Assembly: GCA_045586905.1 (NCBI GenBank)
Contig: JAZNBF010000080.1
Span: 1-5,045, forward strand
Length of the DNA: 5,045 nucleotides
Direction of reading: 5' to 3'
DNA from: RGIG1828 sp045586905
GTDB taxonomy: Bacteria; Bacillota; Clostridia; UMGS1810
Part shown: positions 4,744 to 5,045 of the stretch, piece by piece
How the letters are laid out: each line of letters begins with the position of its first letter
How positions within the stretch are numbered: the stretch's first letter is position 1
Translations under genes and position numbers: made by a program
Notes under the pieces: model-generated
What the model saw: only the letters and a program-made list of their open reading frames with translations
What the model was told of the DNA's origin: nothing
Databases searched by the model: none

Positions 4744-5045
4744 ATGAGTGAGCAGCAAAACAATGCTCCCGAGCTTGAACTCAACGAAATCTTGCAGGTT
4801 CGTCGTGACAAGCTTACCGAGCTTCAGGAGGAAGGCAGAGATCCTTTCAAAATCACAAAATTTGAAAGAACCCACACCTCATCACAAATTAAAGACAACT
4901 ACACCGAAGAGGAGCGTGAAATCACAAAACGCGGTTCCGACGAGGTTGAAAAAATACAGGCACACATTTCTGCCTACGACGGTCAGAATGTTGTTGTTGC
5001 AGGTCGTATCATGTCCAAAAGAGGCATGGGCAAGGTTGGTTTTCT
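4744..5045 (+). CDS. lysS: Lysyl-tRNA synthetase (class II), N-terminal part
   Basis: LysRS joins lysine to tRNA-Lys using ATP. The first 100 residues are present and the gene runs off the right edge; the full protein is normally about 490-500 residues. Family marks are LNEILQVRRDKLTELQEEGRDPF (13-35), FERTH (40-44), and the start of the anticodon-binding OB fold, VVVAGRIMSKRGMGKVGF (83-100). The segment between about 50 and 80 is rich in charged residues and seems some ten residues longer than in Bacillus LysS. The catalytic class II motifs lie beyond the window. The ATG at 4744 has AAGGAGG (4728-4734) nine bases upstream. It is cotranscribed with greA, an arrangement known from other Firmicutes. 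Confidence 0.95.
   Translation, partial: MSEQQNNAPELELNEILQVRRDKLTELQEEGRDPFKITKFERTHTSSQIKDNYTEEEREITKRGSDEVEKIQAHISAYDGQNVVVAGRIMSKRGMGKVGF

Noticed and set aside
4216..4875. A 219-codon open frame on the minus strand across greA and early lysS
   Set aside because: It is antisense to two clear genes, is extremely serine-rich, has no recognisable domain and no ribosome site. It arises from the codon pattern of greA.

Overview
The window looks like chromosomal DNA of a low- to mid-GC Clostridia-class Firmicute, most likely of the gut Oscillospirales/Ruminococcaceae type. The grounds are a DUF4364 protein (a family I know mainly from Clostridia), a degenerate HPr-like protein, a greA-lysS pair, strong AGGAGG-type ribosome binding sites, a TTG start, and near-consensus sigma-A promoters. 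This placement is an inference from gene content. No rRNA, tRNA, CRISPR array, transposase or IS end was seen.

Layout. Bases 1-566 hold the 3' part of an AEC-family permease on the + strand. A 14-bp hairpin at 578-608, A-rich on one side and T-rich on the other, serves as a bidirectional terminator between it and a convergent minus-strand unit. That unit is mtaB (1088-2389, a tRNA methylthiotransferase) followed 26 bp later by a small AT-rich gene for a zinc-ribbon/HNH nuclease-like protein (651-1061). A compact divergent promoter region (about 2427-2499) drives mtaB leftward and a 75-aa HPr-like gene rightward. The HPr-like gene has its own terminator (2782-2811). Then come a DUF4364 gene (2885-3427, TTG start) and recR (3482-4078). 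A perfect-consensus promoter (TTGACA, 17 bp, TATAAT) at 4127-4155 precedes greA (4247-4720) and the 5' end of lysS (4744 to the edge).

How the genes fit together. Most of the window is housekeeping information processing: MtaB (tRNA position 37 modification), RecR (recombinational repair), GreA (rescue of backtracked RNA polymerase) and LysRS (tRNA-Lys charging). The accessory-looking parts are the AEC permease and the HNH gene at the left, both more AT-rich than the rest.

The most interesting non-coding feature is the greA leader. It can fold into a terminator-like hairpin (4178-4202, then a U-rich tract) or into a competing hairpin (4188-4200 with 4215-4227). A 26-codon reading frame crosses the whole leader and stops one base before the greA start. 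The second notable point is that the HPr-like protein keeps the regulatory-serine motif but has no histidine at the phosphorylation site.
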